From NCBI RefSeq assembly GCF_000336675.1, contig NZ_AOMB01000042.1, positions 1 to 64,000 on the forward strand: a stretch of 64,000 nt of DNA. Direction: 5' to 3'. The notes under the pieces are model-generated. The model made no database searches, was not told the origin of the DNA, and saw only the letters and a program-made list of their open reading frames with translations. This document shows positions 8,746 through 17,688 of this stretch, in pieces (position 1 is the stretch's first letter; each line of letters opens with the position of its first letter). This DNA comes from Halococcus hamelinensis 100A6 (GTDB lineage: Archaea; Halobacteriota; Halobacteria; Halobacteriales; Halococcaceae). Both the position numbers and the translations under genes were made by a program.

Positions 8746-9741
8746 TTACTGTTCGCCTTCGCGCGCCGCGTCGATGCGTTCGCGCTGGTCGTCGGAGAGT
8801 GATATCTCGACCGCGCCGACGTTGTCCGCGAGCTGGTCGGTGGTGCGCGCGCCGACGATCGGCACACACGTGAACTGCTCGCGCTCGATGAGCCAGCGGA
8901 GCGCGACCTGAGCCGGCGTCGCGTCGAGTTCGTCGGCGATCGCTCGGACCTCGTCGAGGACGTCCCAGCCGCGGTCGGAGACGTAGTAGTCGTCGAAGAA
9001 TTCGTCGAAGGTCCCACGGGAACCGTCGGGCGATTCGACGTCGTGGGTTCCCTCGCCGGCGCGCTCGTACTTCCCGGTGAGGAAGCCGCCGGCGAGCGGC
9101 GAGTACGGACAGACGGCGAGGTCCTGGTCGGCACAGACGTCGAGATACTCCGCGACGTCGTCGTAGTAGGCGGCGTGAAAGAGCGGCTGGGTGACGTCGA
9201 ACCGTTCGAGGTTCTCGACGTCGGACTTCCAGAGCGCCTTCGTGAGCTGCCAGCCCGCCATCGTGCTCGCGCCGAGGTAGTTGACCTTCCCCTTTCGCAC
9301 GAGGTCGTTGAGGGTACGAAGCGTCTCCTCGATCGGGGTGTCCTCGTCGAAACGGTGGATGTAGTAGAGGTCGAGGTAGTCGGTGCCGAGCCGATCGAGG
9401 GTGCCCTCGATCTGGGTCCGGATGTGTTTGCGCCCGAGGCCACTTCCATTGGGGTTGTCGGGGTCGAAGCCGAAGTAGACCTTCGAGGCGATGACGTAGT
9501 CCTCGCGGTCGCGGCCCTCCAGCCAGTTGCCGATGTACTCTTCGGCGGTGCCGTTCGGGTCGCCGTAGACGTTCGCGGTGTCGATGAAGTTGATGCCGTG
9601 GTCGGCGGCGGCGTCGAGGAGTTCGTGGGCCTCCTCCTCGTCGGTTTCGAGCACGTCGCCGGTTCGCTTGCCGAAGCGCCACGTCCCAAAGCAGAGCTCA
9701 GAGACCGTCAGTCCCGTCGAGCCGAGTGTCGTGTATTCCAC
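8746..9741 (-). CDS. Aldo/keto reductase
   Basis: This 331-aa NADPH-dependent oxidoreductase has a TIM-barrel fold. The catalytic tetrad is visible as Asp in FIDTANVYG, Tyr in the same motif, Lys in VIASKVYFG and His in YLDLYYIHRF. The C-terminal coenzyme motif is PIVGARTTDQL. I chose the GTG that gives EYTTLGSTGLTVSE, the usual start of these enzymes. A GTG eight codons earlier (9765) is also in frame. The substrate is unknown; sugar aldehydes or ketones are typical for the family. Confidence 0.9.
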   Translation of the reverse strand: MEYTTLGSTGLTVSELCFGTWRFGKRTGDVLETDEEEAHELLDAAADHGINFIDTANVYGDPNGTAEEYIGNWLEGRDREDYVIASKVYFGFDPDNPNGSGLGRKHIRTQIEGTLDRLGTDYLDLYYIHRFDEDTPIEETLRTLNDLVRKGKVNYLGASTMAGWQLTKALWKSDVENLERFDVTQPLFHAAYYDDVAEYLDVCADQDLAVCPYSPLAGGFLTGKYERAGEGTHDVESPDGSRGTFDEFFDDYYVSDRGWDVLDEVRAIADELDATPAQVALRWLIEREQFTCVPIVGARTTDQLADNVGAVEISLSDDQRERIDAAREGEQ

Positions 9742-9813
9742 ACCGCGTGGTCGGCGGTTGTCCACAAAGCGATTCGGGATGCGGCGGTTCGGACGAGCGC
9801 GCTCGACGTCGCC

Positions 9814-10794
9814 TCAGTCGTCGCACTCGTTCCACGTCTCCGGGTTCGCGCCGGGCCCGCTGGCGGTGTCGGAGCCGACGAACGCCGCGAGCCGCCGGAG
9901 TTCGACCCGAAGCTCCCGCCGGCCCAGCACGGCGAACCCGAGCGCGACCACCGCGAACCCGAGGACGGTCGTCGCGGTGATCGACTCGCCGAGCAGGATC
10001 CAGCCGCCGAGCGCCGACACGACGGGCACGACGTAGAAGGCGAGGTTCGCCCGGATCGCGCCGACGTCGTCGAGCAACCCGAAGTAGACGATGTAGGCGA
10101 TCGCGCCGGAGAACAGGCCGACGTAGCCGAGCGCGAGGAGCGCCGTGGGCGTCCACTCGATCGCGCTCAGCTGCTCGCCCGCGCCGAACGCGACGAGGTG
10201 ACAGAGGAGCGCCCCGACCGGCACGCCCCACGCCGTCCGGGCGATGCTCGTGTAGTCGGCGTCGGCCCATCGAATCAACACGCTTCCGAGCGCGGCACAC
10301 ACCGCCCCGCCGAACAGGACGAGGTACCCCACCACACCGCCGTCGAGCAGGGTCGCCGGGTCGATGCCCACGACGAGCGCGACGCCGACGAACGCGACCG
10401 CCATCCCGACCGCGCCGTACTCCGGAAGCGATTCGTCGGAGAGGAGGAGCGCGGCGAAGATCGGCGTCAGCACGGGGTTGAGGCTGAAGACGATCGAGGC
10501 CACCGCGCTCGTGGCGTACTGCTGGCCGACGAACAGGCACGCGTTCGCCAGCCCGATCGCGAACACGCCGGCCGCGAGCGAACCCAGAACGTCGTTTCTG
10601 GTTCGTGGGACCCACTCGGCCCGGTCGTGGGTCAGGGCCACGAACCCGAGCAGGAGGACCGTGGCGATGTCGAACCGAAACGAGACGAACAGCAGCGGGG
10701 GGATGTAGGCGATGCCGGCCTTCGCCGCGACGAACGTCCCGCCGAACAGCAGGGCCGTCGCGACGAACAGCAGGGGAACCCGGTGGCGTGTCAC
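9814..10794 (-). CDS. EamA/DMT family transporter
   Basis: This 326-aa membrane protein has two EamA repeats of five helices each. It starts MTRHRVPLLFVATALLFGGT and contains the typical FRFDIATVLLL and SLNPVLTPIFAALLL segments. The last 35 residues form a soluble tail. It resembles the transporter at 6.4 kb in design but is clearly divergent. Export of a metabolite is the usual function; the substrate is unknown. Confidence 0.9.
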   Translation of the reverse strand: MTRHRVPLLFVATALLFGGTFVAAKAGIAYIPPLLFVSFRFDIATVLLLGFVALTHDRAEWVPRTRNDVLGSLAAGVFAIGLANACLFVGQQYATSAVASIVFSLNPVLTPIFAALLLSDESLPEYGAVGMAVAFVGVALVVGIDPATLLDGGVVGYLVLFGGAVCAALGSVLIRWADADYTSIARTAWGVPVGALLCHLVAFGAGEQLSAIEWTPTALLALGYVGLFSGAIAYIVYFGLLDDVGAIRANLAFYVVPVVSALGGWILLGESITATTVLGFAVVALGFAVLGRRELRVELRRLAAFVGSDTASGPGANPETWNECDD

Positions 10795-11026
10795 CCCTAC
10801 CGCTTCCTCCGATCGAACACGATGGATCCGTTCATGCCGTCGAAACGGCGTTGCGGGTGAAATACCTGTGCAGAAACGCCGACAGCGTCTGATCGGTTTT
10901 CACCGCTCGATGCGTATTCACGGCGTGAATCGACCGCGACGAGGTCCCGACGTCCGGCGAACACACGGTCGATATCGAACGGCGAAGCCGGTTCGGGGCG
11001 GTCCAGTCGAACGTCGCGCCAGAGGA

Positions 11027-11078
11027 TTTAGGCCACCCGAAAAACCGAAACGGCTTTACCCCTTTAGGGTTGCCTAAA
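11027..11078 (+). promoter_or_regulatory. DtxR/IdeR-like operator dyads in a leaderless promoter
   Basis: A perfect dyad TTTAGG-GTTG-CCTAAA lies at 11063-11078, ending 3 nt before the start codon at 11082. An imperfect second copy, TTTAGG-CCAC-CCGAAA, lies at 11027-11042. Between them sits a TATA-like GCTTTACC (11053-11060), about 25 nt upstream of the ATG, fitting a leaderless transcript. The perfect dyad would overlap the polymerase start region, so repression is the natural reading. Similarity to iron boxes (TTAGG...CCTAA) is known for DtxR/IdeR regulators; assignment here is inferred. Confidence 0.6.
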
Positions 11079-11081
11079 ACC

Positions 11082-11186
11082 ATGAGCGCGTTCGTACCCG
11101 GATGGTCGGTCCCGTCGGGTTCGAGGGAAGCGACCGGCTGTCCGGCAGCACAGGTCGAATCGAGTGAGGGGACGACCCGTTCATGA
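11082..11186 (+). CDS. 34-aa small ORF, first gene of a coupled operon
   Basis: This ATG sits 3 nt after the dyad operator and encodes a 34-residue peptide beginning MSAFVPGWSVPSGSREATG with one cysteine near the middle. Its TGA overlaps the ATG of the next gene (ATGA), which argues that it is really translated and couples translation. It has no membrane segment. The function is unknown; it could be a small protein or a translated leader. It was too short for routine ORF calling. Confidence 0.6.
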   Translation: MSAFVPGWSVPSGSREATGCPAAQVESSEGTTRS

Positions 11187-11533
11187 GTTCCCACCCGACG
11201 CTCCGCGATATCCGTGCACGGCTCGTCTCGCTCGCCAGTGAGGACGGTCGCTACGTCGTCGTCTGCGGGCGCACGGACGCGCGTCCGGTGCCGGTCTCGG
11301 GGCTCCGGTTCGCCGACCGCGCGACCGCGGCGAGCGGGGTTCGAGTGGCCGAGGCCTACCGCGCCCACCTCCGGCGGTACGACCCCCGGCTCCCAGTCCA
11401 CGAGTTCGTCGTCCAGGAGACCGTCGCGACCGACCCGCGAGGCCAGCGCCGGCGGGTGCCCGTGCCGGTCGGCTGCGAGCCCGCTCCAGGGAGTGACCAC
11501 GAAACGGCCGGCAGAGCGGGTGGCGACCGATGA
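11183..11533 (+). CDS. Haloarchaeal protein, DUF7552-like (tentative)
   Basis: This 116-aa soluble protein contains a compact segment LASEDGRYVVVCGRTDARPV followed by FADRATAASGVRVAEAYRAH, and an HEFVVQET strand. It begins at an ATG overlapping the 34-aa ORF and ends at a TGA overlapping the next start, so it is the middle of a three-gene coupled operon. The family name is from memory and tentative. No catalytic site is evident. Control by the upstream dyad is likely. Confidence 0.8.
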   Translation: MSSHPTLRDIRARLVSLASEDGRYVVVCGRTDARPVPVSGLRFADRATAASGVRVAEAYRAHLRRYDPRLPVHEFVVQETVATDPRGQRRRVPVPVGCEPAPGSDHETAGRAGGDR

Positions 11534-12318
11534 CCGTCGAGACGTACGTCGAACGCGCGCGGAACCGGGTGGACGACGAACGAGACGCCACCGAGAACAA
11601 GCAAGCGGCCTACCGCCGGTTCGTCGCGAGCGTGGAGGAGACGCCGACCGACTCGCCGGTCGGCCCCGGCGGCGGCCCGACCGCGATCGGGTCGGTGACG
11701 GCGGCGAGTTCGACGGGGTCGAGCGGCTGCGACCGGGTGCGCGAGCGGTTCGCCGACACCGTGGCCGGCCACCGAACCCTCGATTCGGACCCCGCCGACG
11801 GGCTCCTCGAAACCGTCGCCGCCGAACTTTCGGAGGGCGTCGCGGTCGCGCTCGCGCCCGCGAACGGTGCCGCGAGCCTCACCGACGGACTGAAACGGCG
11901 CGTGGTCTCGGAGGCGACCACCCGCCAGCACGAACTCCGCGTGATGGCGCGCGCCCTCGAAACCGAAGCCGAATCGCTGGCGGCGGCGGACGAGGCGCTC
12001 GGCGACGTCATCGAGTGGCTCGTCGCGACGAACGAGACGGCGCTCACCGACTGCGAGTTCGACGCGCTGGCCGAGCGGCACGACCGGCTCGCGACCCACC
12101 GCGAGTGTTGCCGGACGGTCGCGCGCGAGCGACAGGCCGTGCTCCGGACCACGACGAGCATCGACGCGACGGTGGGGCTCGCCCAGCGGGAACTCACTGG
12201 CGGCCTCTACGAGGGATTCTCGGTGGACCACCCCGTGCTCTCGACGGCCGTCCGGCTCGACGGGCTGTGTACGGAGTGCCAGAACGTCGTTCGCGACCAC
12301 CTCGTCCGGCGGGTCTGA
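11530..12318 (+). CDS. Haloarchaeal coiled-coil protein, DUF7260-like (tentative)
   Basis: This 262-aa acidic, helix-rich protein starts MTVETYVERARNRVDDERDA. Most of its length is predicted helix without membrane segments. There are single cysteines in SSGCDRVRERFADT, TDCEFDALAERHD and HRECCRTVARER, and a C-terminal LDGLCTECQNVVRDH with CxxC. The CxxC and scattered cysteines could bind a metal, which would fit iron-responsive control, but this is inference. It is the third gene of the coupled operon, with an ATGA overlap to the second. Confidence 0.8.
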   Translation: MTVETYVERARNRVDDERDATENKQAAYRRFVASVEETPTDSPVGPGGGPTAIGSVTAASSTGSSGCDRVRERFADTVAGHRTLDSDPADGLLETVAAELSEGVAVALAPANGAASLTDGLKRRVVSEATTRQHELRVMARALETEAESLAAADEALGDVIEWLVATNETALTDCEFDALAERHDRLATHRECCRTVARERQAVLRTTTSIDATVGLAQRELTGGLYEGFSVDHPVLSTAVRLDGLCTECQNVVRDHLVRRV

Positions 12319-12369
12319 CGACCGGGAGAACGCGCCGGCTTTACGTCCCGACCGTGGGTTCGCAAACGA

Positions 12370-13551
12370 ATGACGGCGCGCGCTTCGGGGTGGTGGTCGC
12401 GGCTCGGCGGGTACGACACGCTGGGGCTCGCGGCGGGACTCTGGTTCCTCGCGAAGTTCCTCCGCTACGGGATCTCGGCGCTGTTCCCCCAGTTCCAGAC
12501 GACCTTCGGGGTCTCGAACGCCACGCTCGGGGCCGCCTTCTCCGCGATGATGGTGCTCTACTCCCTGCTCCAGTTCCCGAGCGGTGCGCTCTCGGATAGG
12601 CTGGGAGAGGTTCGGATCATCGCCATCGGGAGCCTCGTGGCCGCGCTCGGGGCGTTCGTGCTCGGGGTCGGCGCTCCGTTCGTGGTCGTGCTCGTCGGGA
12701 TGGCGCTCGTTGGGCTGGGAACTGGCACCCACAAGACCGTCTCCGTCGAGCTACTCGCGCGGGTCTACCCCGCGCGCGTCGGGCGGTCGCTCGGGATCTT
12801 CGACACCGTCGGCGCGCTCGGCGGCGTGGCCGCCCCCGCCGCGGTCGTGCTCGCGACGGGCACCGTGGGCTGGCGGGCCCTGTTCGCCCTCGGCGGGGTC
12901 TGTGGCGTCGCGCTCGTCGCGGGCGTCCTCCTCCGGGTGCCGCGCCGCGAGCGAACGGAGTCCGGCGGGGCACGCTCGCTCGCGGTTCGGCCCTACCTCG
13001 TGCTCTTTCGCGACCGCCGGCTCGCGGCGTTCGTCGTCGTGACGTTGTGTTTCGGGTTCGCGTACAACGGACTCGTGGCGTTCCTCCCGCTCTACCTCAC
13101 CCAGCGCGGCCTCACGACCGGCACGGCCTCGTTGCTCTACAGCCTCCTCTTCGCCGTCAGCGTGGTCCAGGTCCTCACCGGCGGCCTCTCGGACCGGCTG
13201 GGCCGGCTTCCGCTCGCCGCGGTCGTGCTCGGTGTGGCGACCGCCGGGCTGGTGGGGCTCGTCGGCCTCGGCGGTCTCGTGGGTCTCGGGGCGGCCGTCG
13301 TCGTGCTCGGGCTCGGGGGCCACGGCTTCCGGCCGATCCGCGCGGCACACCTCTCGACGACCATCCCCGAGGAGATCGCCGGCGGCGGGTTGGGCCTCGT
13401 TCGAACCCTCCTGATGGGCATCGGGGCGGTCGCACCCGCCGTGGTCGGGGTCATCGCCGACGTCTCCGATTTCAGGGTCGCGTTCTCGCTGCTCGCGGTC
13501 GCGATGGCCGCCGGCGCAGTCGTCGCAGTCGGGCTCGCCGTCACCGAGTGA
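12370..13551 (+). CDS. MFS transporter
   Basis: This 393-aa, twelve-helix major facilitator has the loop 2-3 motif GALSDRLGEVR and the mirrored GGLSDRLGRLP in the second half. The N terminus begins after a short polar stretch at YDTLGLAAGLWFLAKFLRYG. It follows the coupled operon by 51 nt on the same strand and could be read through from it, which would give the operon a transporter. The substrate is unknown. Confidence 0.9.
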   Translation: MTARASGWWSRLGGYDTLGLAAGLWFLAKFLRYGISALFPQFQTTFGVSNATLGAAFSAMMVLYSLLQFPSGALSDRLGEVRIIAIGSLVAALGAFVLGVGAPFVVVLVGMALVGLGTGTHKTVSVELLARVYPARVGRSLGIFDTVGALGGVAAPAAVVLATGTVGWRALFALGGVCGVALVAGVLLRVPRRERTESGGARSLAVRPYLVLFRDRRLAAFVVVTLCFGFAYNGLVAFLPLYLTQRGLTTGTASLLYSLLFAVSVVQVLTGGLSDRLGRLPLAAVVLGVATAGLVGLVGLGGLVGLGAAVVVLGLGGHGFRPIRAAHLSTTIPEEIAGGGLGLVRTLLMGIGAVAPAVVGVIADVSDFRVAFSLLAVAMAAGAVVAVGLAVTE

Positions 13552-13644
13552 GGATACCCCAATGATTCGAGCTGCGACCAAAACTCCACGGAGGTTTATC
13601 GGTGAGCGAAAACGATTCGACGGAACCCATCGAACTGAACGGTC

Positions 13645-14022
13645 ATGATTCCAGAGGAGGGCGAGATCCGGTCGTACGAACGGACGTTCACGGAGGAGGA
13701 TATCGAGCGGTTCGCCGAGCTCTCGGGTGACAGCGGGCGACAGCACGTCGAGCGCGATGCGGAGGGACGGCTCATGGCACAGGGACTGCTCACCGCGACG
13801 CTGCCGACCAAGATCGGTGGCGAGATGAACTACATCGCACGAACCCTCGATTTCGAGTTCCTCCAGCCGGTCTACGCCGGCGAGACCATCACCTGCGAAA
13901 CGGAGATGACGCGTGTGTCGGAGGAGTCGGAGCGGACGCTGTTGGCCTCCGAGTTCGTCTGTACGAACGAAGATGGGACGGAAGTTCTCAGAGGCGAATC
14001 GGACGGGCTGATCCCGAAATAG
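13645..14022 (+). CDS. MaoC-like hotdog dehydratase
   Basis: This 125-aa single hotdog-fold protein resembles (R)-specific enoyl-CoA hydratases. The opening FTEEDIERFAELSGD is typical. The hydratase motif, normally D-x-N-P-x-H, reads DSGRQH here, keeping the Asp and His but losing Asn-Pro. The later FLQPVYAGETITCETEM matches the family core. It stands alone between the MFS gene and a spacer. It may hydrate an enoyl-CoA or act as a thioesterase-like binder; activity is less certain because of the altered motif. Confidence 0.75.
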   Translation: MIPEEGEIRSYERTFTEEDIERFAELSGDSGRQHVERDAEGRLMAQGLLTATLPTKIGGEMNYIARTLDFEFLQPVYAGETITCETEMTRVSEESERTLLASEFVCTNEDGTEVLRGESDGLIPK

Positions 14023-14089
14023 GCATGTCATCCCCTTTGACTGGGTGGTGGCCTGTGGAACTTCGCGGTTTCGCGCACAAGCGCAGCAT

Positions 14090-14282
14090 CCGTGGTCGGG
14101 GGCTTCGGCGGTGCTGTGCGGTGGCGGTTAGTGGTTGCGGGGGCGGTTAGTGGTTGTACCGCGAGCGAACGGAGTGAGCGAGCGGGCCAAGAAACCCCCG
14201 AGCGGAGCGAGGGGGTGACGCAGGCTTTTGATCCACATTTTGCCAGCGAAGGAGCGAAGCGACTGAGCGCAGCAAAAGGTGG
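14090..14282 (-). repeat. Modular hairpin element, copy C, beside tRNA-Pro
   Basis: This copy starts 8 nt beyond the 3' end of tRNA-Pro when read on the minus strand. The closing stem is 14233-14243 (CCACATTTTGC) with 14272-14282 (GCAAAAGGTGG). The interior is short and only weakly hairpinned. Outer modules are GTTGTACCGCGAG (from about 14153), GAGCGAGGGGGTGACGCAGG, and further out GGGGGCTTCGGCGG near 14097. It shows the element also follows an RNA gene, not only coding sequences. Confidence 0.7.
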
Positions 14283-14290
14283 GGACTGAA

Positions 14291-14363
14291 TGGGCCGGCG
14301 CGAATTCGAATCGCGGTTACGGCCACCCGAAGGCCGAAGGATACCAAGCTACCCCACCGGCCC
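14291..14363 (-). tRNA. tRNA-Pro (anticodon CGG)
   Basis: This is a 73-nt cloverleaf on the minus strand. The acceptor stem GGGCCGG pairs with CCGGCCC and the discriminator is A. The anticodon stem CGGCC/GGCCG holds the loop TTCGGGT, giving anticodon CGG. The T arm is CGCGA, TTCGAAT, TCGCG. There is no intron, and CCA is not encoded (the following bases are TTC). Element copy C begins 8 nt downstream. Confidence 0.95.
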
Positions 14364-14404
14364 GCAGTCGGTTTGATGGCCACGACGGTGTTAACCCTTC
14401 CGTT

Positions 14405-14821
14405 CTATCCGGTGGCGGTGAGATAGACCGCCACCACGGCGAGGACGATGCCCGCCCCCTTCTGGAGGGTGAACGACTCGTTGAGGAAGAGGATCGAGAG
14501 CAGCGAACTCCCGACGAGAAACATCCCGAAGATCGGGGTGACGACGCTCACCGGTCCCGCGGCGAGCGCGCGGTAGTAGGCCAGGATGCCGACCGCGAGG
14601 AAGACCCCCGCGGCGACCATGTAGATCCCGGTTCGGCCCGTGAGGTAGGTGAGGAACTGGTCGCCCTCGTAGAGGCTCACCGCGACCGCCGCGAACAGGA
14701 GGATGCCGTTGGCGACCACCGCGACCACGCTGGAGGGCGCGCTCCGGATCGCGAGCGAGGCGAGCGGGGTGAAGATGCTGTAGCCGACGAGCGCGAACAG
14801 CGCCCAGCCGAGGTAGTTCAT
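14405..14821 (-). CDS. Half-size EamA membrane protein
   Basis: This 138-aa protein has a single EamA domain, about five transmembrane helices, half the size of a normal DMT exporter. It starts MNYLGWALFALVGYS; an in-frame ATG eight codons earlier (14845) is possible. Half-size members can act as homodimers or paired subunits. It lies 30 nt after trmY on the same strand and may be co-transcribed. A second, unrelated-looking half-size EamA is at 30.2 kb. Confidence 0.85.
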   Translation of the reverse strand: MNYLGWALFALVGYSIFTPLASLAIRSAPSSVVAVVANGILLFAAVAVSLYEGDQFLTYLTGRTGIYMVAAGVFLAVGILAYYRALAAGPVSVVTPIFGMFLVGSSLLSILFLNESFTLQKGAGIVLAVVAVYLTATG

Positions 14822-14851
14822 CTCGATATCACGAACTCCGGTCATCTGTGT

Positions 14852-15463
14852 TCATCCGGTCGTGGATTCGGGTTCGTACCGCCTGAACCCCTCGGTATCG
14901 AGCCAGTTGTGCGCTACCGGTATCGCGTGGTTCGCGTGGAGGCGCTCCGGACCGAGGGTCACTCGGGCCGTGGCCCGTGCTTCGAGGAGGTCGGCTTCAC
15001 GCGCGGTGAAATCCCGATGGTCGGAGAGCACGAACACCGGGTCCGCGGGCGGGTCGACCTCCCCCACGGGATCGCCATCTTCGTGGAGTTCGACGACGGT
15101 CCCTTCGACCTCGTCGAGTACGTCCTCGAATCCGAAACGGACTATCGACACCCCCGGCGAACCCTCGGCCGCCATGTGACCGATCGCGCCGTCCCTCGCG
15201 TCGAGCGCCCCGCGAACGAGCGCGGCTGTCGAGCGCTCGTCGGGGTTGAGGTTCCGCACCTCGCTCCCGTCGAAGCGCACCGTGAACTCGTCCTGCAATA
15301 CGAGCCAGACGCGGACGTCCTCGCGGATGCCGTGGGAGAGACACAGCGCCGCGGTCACGCATCGACAGAGCACGTCGAGCCTCCCCGCACCGCCCGCGAG
15401 GTCGTCGAGCGAGAAGTCGGGCGAGAGCGGCGCTTCGTGTCCCAGGATAACGAACTGGCGCAT
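14852..15463 (-). CDS. trmY: tRNA (pseudouridine(54)-N1)-methyltransferase TrmY
   Basis: This 203-aa SPOUT-class enzyme would methylate pseudouridine 54 in the T loop of archaeal tRNAs. It starts [20 protein letters not shown]. The SAM-binding trefoil knot region includes [19 protein letters not shown] and the late [16 protein letters not shown], which match TrmY. Length is normal for haloarchaeal members. It sits between the UDP-glucose dehydrogenase gene and the half-size EamA gene, all on the minus strand. Confidence 0.92.
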   Translation of the reverse strand: MRQFVILGHEAPLSPDFSLDDLAGGAGRLDVLCRCVTAALCLSHGIREDVRVWLVLQDEFTVRFDGSEVRNLNPDERSTAALVRGALDARDGAIGHMAAEGSPGVSIVRFGFEDVLDEVEGTVVELHEDGDPVGEVDPPADPVFVLSDHRDFTAREADLLEARATARVTLGPERLHANHAIPVAHNWLDTEGFRRYEPESTTG

Positions 15464-15494
15464 CAGCGTACCCAGTTCGAAGCGAAGCGCCCGC

Positions 15495-16790
15495 TCACCA
15501 CGTCAGCCCCTCGTAGGTCATCCCTTCCCTGGGGTCGACGATCCGCCGACCGTCGACGACCACCTGGTCGGCCATCGTCTCGAACTCGTCGTCGAGCGCC
15601 CCGAACTCGTCCCAGTCGGTGAGCACGAGCGCGCCGTTGGACCCGTCGAGCGCCGCCGCGGCCGACTCGACGTACTCGACGTCGGGGAACTTCTCGGCCA
15701 TCGCGTCGGCGGCCACCGGGTCGTAGGCCGCGACGTCCGCGCCGCGCTCCAGCAGGCCGTCGATGGCGACCGTCGCACGCGACCCGCGGATGTCGTCGGT
15801 ACCGGGTTTGAACGCGAGGCCGAGCACCGCGATACGGTTCCCAGCGAGGTCGACGTGCTGGGCGAGTAAGTCGAGCATCCGCCGGGGTTGGTTGTCGTTG
15901 ACCCCGACGACCGCGTCGAGGAGCTGGGGTTCGTAGTCGACCGACCGGGCCGCCGCCCGGAGCGCGTCGGTGTCCTTCGGGAAACACGACCCGCCCCATC
16001 CCACACCGGACCGGAGGAATCTTTCACTGATTCGCTCGTCGAGCCCGATGGCGTCGGCGACCTCGTAGGAGTCGACGTCGAACTCCTTACAGATGTTCCC
16101 GAGTTCGTTGATCAGGCTAATCTTCCCCGCGAGGAAGACGTTGTTGGCGTACTTCACCATCGCCGCCTCGCGCTGGCCGGTCTCGACGACCGGCACGCCG
16201 TCGTTGGCCTCCACGAGCGGGTTGTAGAGTTCGTGGAGCGCCCCGAACGCTCGCTCGTCTTCAGCGCCGAAGACGAGTTTATCGGGCTGCATGAAGTCCT
16301 CGACCGCGGAGCCCTGGCTCTGGAACTCGGGGTTGACCGCGACGCCGAACCCCTCGCCCGCCGTCTTCCCGGAGGCCTCCTCGAGAACGGGTTCGATCTC
16401 CGCTTCGATCATGCCCGGGATGACCGTGGATTTGACCACGACGAGGTGGTAGCCGTCCTTCTCGGCGAGCGCCTCGCCCGTGTCCCGCGTCCCGGCCTTG
16501 AGCACCGAGAGGTCGATCGAGCCGTCTTCGCGCGAGGGGGTCTGCATCGCGAGGATCGTCACGTCGGTGTCCGTGAGCGCGTCGTGCTCGGTGGTCGCCC
16601 GCAACCGGCCGCCGGCGTGGGTCTCGACGAGTTCGGGCAGGCCCGGTTCGTGGATCGGCGTCTCGCCGGCGTTGACAGTGTCGACGATCTCCTGGTCGAT
16701 GTCGATGGCGACCACGTCGTGTCCGAGGTCCGCGAGACACGCCGCGACGGTCGTTCCCACGTAGCCGCTGCCGACGACGCTGACGTTCAT
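15495..16790 (-). CDS. aglM: UDP-glucose 6-dehydrogenase
   Basis: This 431-aa enzyme oxidises UDP-glucose to UDP-glucuronate, the sugar donor used in haloarchaeal N-glycans (AglM in Haloferax). The NAD-binding loop is [16 protein letters not shown] near the N terminus. The catalytic cysteine is in [16 protein letters not shown], and the C-terminal domain starts around [20 protein letters not shown]. The ATG at 16790 precedes [12 protein letters not shown]; the open frame further upstream is a shadow of the MBL gene. An aglF-like gene lies 4 kb away. Confidence 0.93.
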   Translation of the reverse strand: MNVSVVGSGYVGTTVAACLADLGHDVVAIDIDQEIVDTVNAGETPIHEPGLPELVETHAGGRLRATTEHDALTDTDVTILAMQTPSREDGSIDLSVLKAGTRDTGEALAEKDGYHLVVVKSTVIPGMIEAEIEPVLEEASGKTAGEGFGVAVNPEFQSQGSAVEDFMQPDKLVFGAEDERAFGALHELYNPLVEANDGVPVVETGQREAAMVKYANNVFLAGKISLINELGNICKEFDVDSYEVADAIGLDERISERFLRSGVGWGGSCFPKDTDALRAAARSVDYEPQLLDAVVGVNDNQPRRMLDLLAQHVDLAGNRIAVLGLAFKPGTDDIRGSRATVAIDGLLERGADVAAYDPVAADAMAEKFPDVEYVESAAAALDGSNGALVLTDWDEFGALDDEFETMADQVVVDGRRIVDPREGMTYEGLTW

Positions 16791-16884
16791 GCCGGGTCGT
16801 CGGTGGCTTCCGGCTTGAGGATTCGGGTTCGATCGTTGCGAACCGGGCGAACAGTCATGACGGTTCGGCGTGTGATCGACGGCC

Positions 16885-17688
16885 ATGGTCGACGCAACCA
16901 TCGACGTCATCGACCGCGGCGTGCTCGAAACCGACCTCAACTACCTCGTCGAGGGCAACACGCTCGGGAGCCACGACGAACCGAACCCCGACACCGACTA
17001 CGTCGAGATCCCGGTGCCGAACTTCGTGATCGACCACCCGGAGGGCACGATCCTCTGGGACACCGGCTCGCACCACGACGCGGCGAACGGCCACTGGCCC
17101 GAAGGACTCGTGCAGGCGTTCTACCCGAAGGACGCCCACGAGCACCGCCTCGACGACGACCTGGAGGACGCAGGTTACTCGATAGACGAAATCGACTGCG
17201 TCTTCCAGAGCCACCTCCACCTCGACCACGCAGGCGGGCTCGAGTTCTTCGACGGGACCGACACCCCGATCTTCGTCCACGAGGAGGAGCTGAAGTTCGC
17301 CTACTACAGCGCGAAGTCCGACGAGGGGAGCGCCGCGTACGTGCTGGACGACTTCGACCACGACCTCAACTGGGAGGTGATCCACCAGGATAGAGAAACC
17401 CACTTCGAGGGGGTCGAGTTCATCCGACTCGCGGGCCACACACCGGGGATGACGGGCACGATGGTCGACCTCGACGATACGACCGTGGTGTTCGCGGGCG
17501 ACGAGATCTACCAGGCCGTCAACTACGACGACGAGGTGCCGCTCGGGGCGGGACTCCTCTGGAGCCACCGCCACTGGTTCCGGAGCCTCCAGATCCTGAA
17601 GGAACTCGAACGGAGGCACGACGCGGAGATCGTCTACGGCCACGACCCCGAGCAGTTCCCGGCGATCGAGGAGGGGTGGGGCCAGTGA
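16885..17688 (+). CDS. MBL-fold lactonase-like hydrolase
   Basis: This 267-aa metallo-beta-lactamase-fold protein has the metal motif [10 protein letters not shown], a later GHTPG histidine, GDEIYQ for the bridging aspartate, and GHDPEQF for the last histidine. The layout matches N-acyl-homoserine-lactonase (AiiA-like) enzymes. Its TGA overlaps the GTG start of the hydroxyacid-oxoacid transhydrogenase, so the two are coupled. That pairing suggests it opens a lactone whose hydroxy acid feeds the next enzyme; this is inference. Confidence 0.85.
   Translation: MVDATIDVIDRGVLETDLNYLVEGNTLGSHDEPNPDTDYVEIPVPNFVIDHPEGTILWDTGSHHDAANGHWPEGLVQAFYPKDAHEHRLDDDLEDAGYSIDEIDCVFQSHLHLDHAGGLEFFDGTDTPIFVHEEELKFAYYSAKSDEGSAAYVLDDFDHDLNWEVIHQDRETHFEGVEFIRLAGHTPGMTGTMVDLDDTTVVFAGDEIYQAVNYDDEVPLGAGLLWSHRHWFRSLQILKELERRHDAEIVYGHDPEQFPAIEEGWGQ

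Noticed and set aside
11082-11186. Transcription-attenuation leader in place of a small protein
   Set aside because: No run of one amino acid and no terminator hairpin are seen after it; the ATGA overlap favours a coupled coding ORF, though this is not proven.
14092-14289. 65-codon plus-strand ORF over element copy C
   Set aside because: It is the translation of the repeat element itself and ends at the tRNA gene.
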